This document shows, one piece after another, positions 42,946 through 43,265 of a stretch of 43,265 nucleotides of DNA; within the stretch, counting starts at the first letter, position 1, and the number at the start of each line of letters is the position of its first letter. Position numbers and translations under genes: made by a program. Source of the DNA: an uncultured Clostridia bacterium (GTDB taxonomy: Bacteria > Bacillota > Clostridia > Christensenellales > Borkfalkiaceae). Below the pieces are notes generated by a model. The model saw only the letters and a list, made by a program, of their open reading frames with translations. It was not told the DNA's origin and did not search any database. Where the stretch lies: positions 1-43,265 of the forward strand of contig CALVHL010000014.1 of NCBI GenBank assembly GCA_944327625.1. The letters run 5' to 3'.

Positions 42946-43265
42946 ATGGCGGATAAGAAACATTACATAAGCCGTTCGGAATCGCGCGCGATAGCAAAGG
43001 AAAATTCCAGGGCGATAAAGCACTTTGAAAAGATGAAAAAGCGCAAGTGCAAGCCCGAAGAATATACCGCGGTCATGCAGGACGACAACAATATCGTCGA
43101 ATTCGACGACCTGCACACCTATTTCTTCTCGGACGCGGGCACAGTTAAGGCGGTCAACGGCGTAAGCTTTTCCATACCCGCTGGCTCGACGGTCGGCGTC
43201 GTCGGCGAATCGGGCTGCGGCAAGAGCGTCACTTCGCTCTCCCTCATGCAGCTCGTTCAGGCGCC
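42946..43265 (+). CDS. oppD: oligopeptide ABC transporter ATPase OppD, N-terminal part
   Basis: The gene opens at ATG 42946 and runs off the window after 106 codons. After a basic, helical extension of about 50 residues ([19 protein letters not shown]) not usual for OppD, the ABC domain begins ([20 protein letters not shown]). Walker A is GESGCGKS at about residues 88-95. OppD-type proteins hydrolyse ATP for peptide import, normally with OppF, which should lie just outside the window. Confidence 0.93.
   Translation, partial: MADKKHYISRSESRAIAKENSRAIKHFEKMKKRKCKPEEYTAVMQDDNNIVEFDDLHTYFFSDAGTVKAVNGVSFSIPAGSTVGVVGESGCGKSVTSLSLMQLVQA

Overview
The window looks like a chromosomal segment of a GC-rich (roughly 55 % G+C by eye) uncultured anaerobic Bacillota. 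Its promoters match the housekeeping TTGACA-17-TATAAT consensus, its ribosome sites are strong (AAGGAGG type), and it has YtrA-type GntR and MarR regulators. It also has many Sec/SPII lipoproteins, a subtilase with BspA-like leucine-rich repeats, and no outer-membrane genes. A gut Clostridia lineage such as Christensenellales is my best guess. That placement is inferred from style, not from a marker gene. I saw no rRNA, tRNA, CRISPR array, phage or transposase gene.

Layout. Positions 1-602 hold three 214-bp tandem copies of a structured non-coding element. From 0.7 to 2.4 kb there is a small membrane protein and a PH-like membrane protein interrupted by an in-frame TAG. From 2.7 to 8.4 kb, all on the minus strand, come a nitroreductase, an OmpR-type response regulator with its histidine kinase, an HtrA-like lipoprotein protease and a Cthe_2159-type beta-helix lipoprotein; this looks like an envelope-stress module. 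From 8.4 to 20.7 kb there are short independent units with clear promoters. They are a TerD-like protein behind a leader terminator, a MarR regulator with a bile-salt/penicillin-acylase-type Ntn hydrolase, a YjbR protein, a GntR-ABC exporter operon, a RadC-like protein, a dNTPase, a DUF2188 membrane protein, and two COG0523 GTPases. The first GTPase is His-rich and the second is fused to a YcgQ-like domain, which suggests metal handling.

From 21 kb to the right edge the genes serve the cell surface. A collagen-like lipoprotein (codon use unlike its neighbours) ends at a strong terminator. Then comes a densely packed plus-strand run: a 1480-aa GLUG-repeat lipoprotein, a 2467-aa subtilase/BspA protein with a C-terminal membrane anchor, a smaller lipoprotein, an oversized peptide-binding protein, OppB, OppC and the start of OppD. 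Together they read as a putative protein-harvesting locus: bind, cleave outside, import peptides. This system-level role is inferred from gene order.

About 25 intact genes end in TAA or TGA and none in TAG, which makes the single in-frame TAG at 1909 worth checking. Long antisense ORFs opposite the large genes are shadows caused by codon bias.
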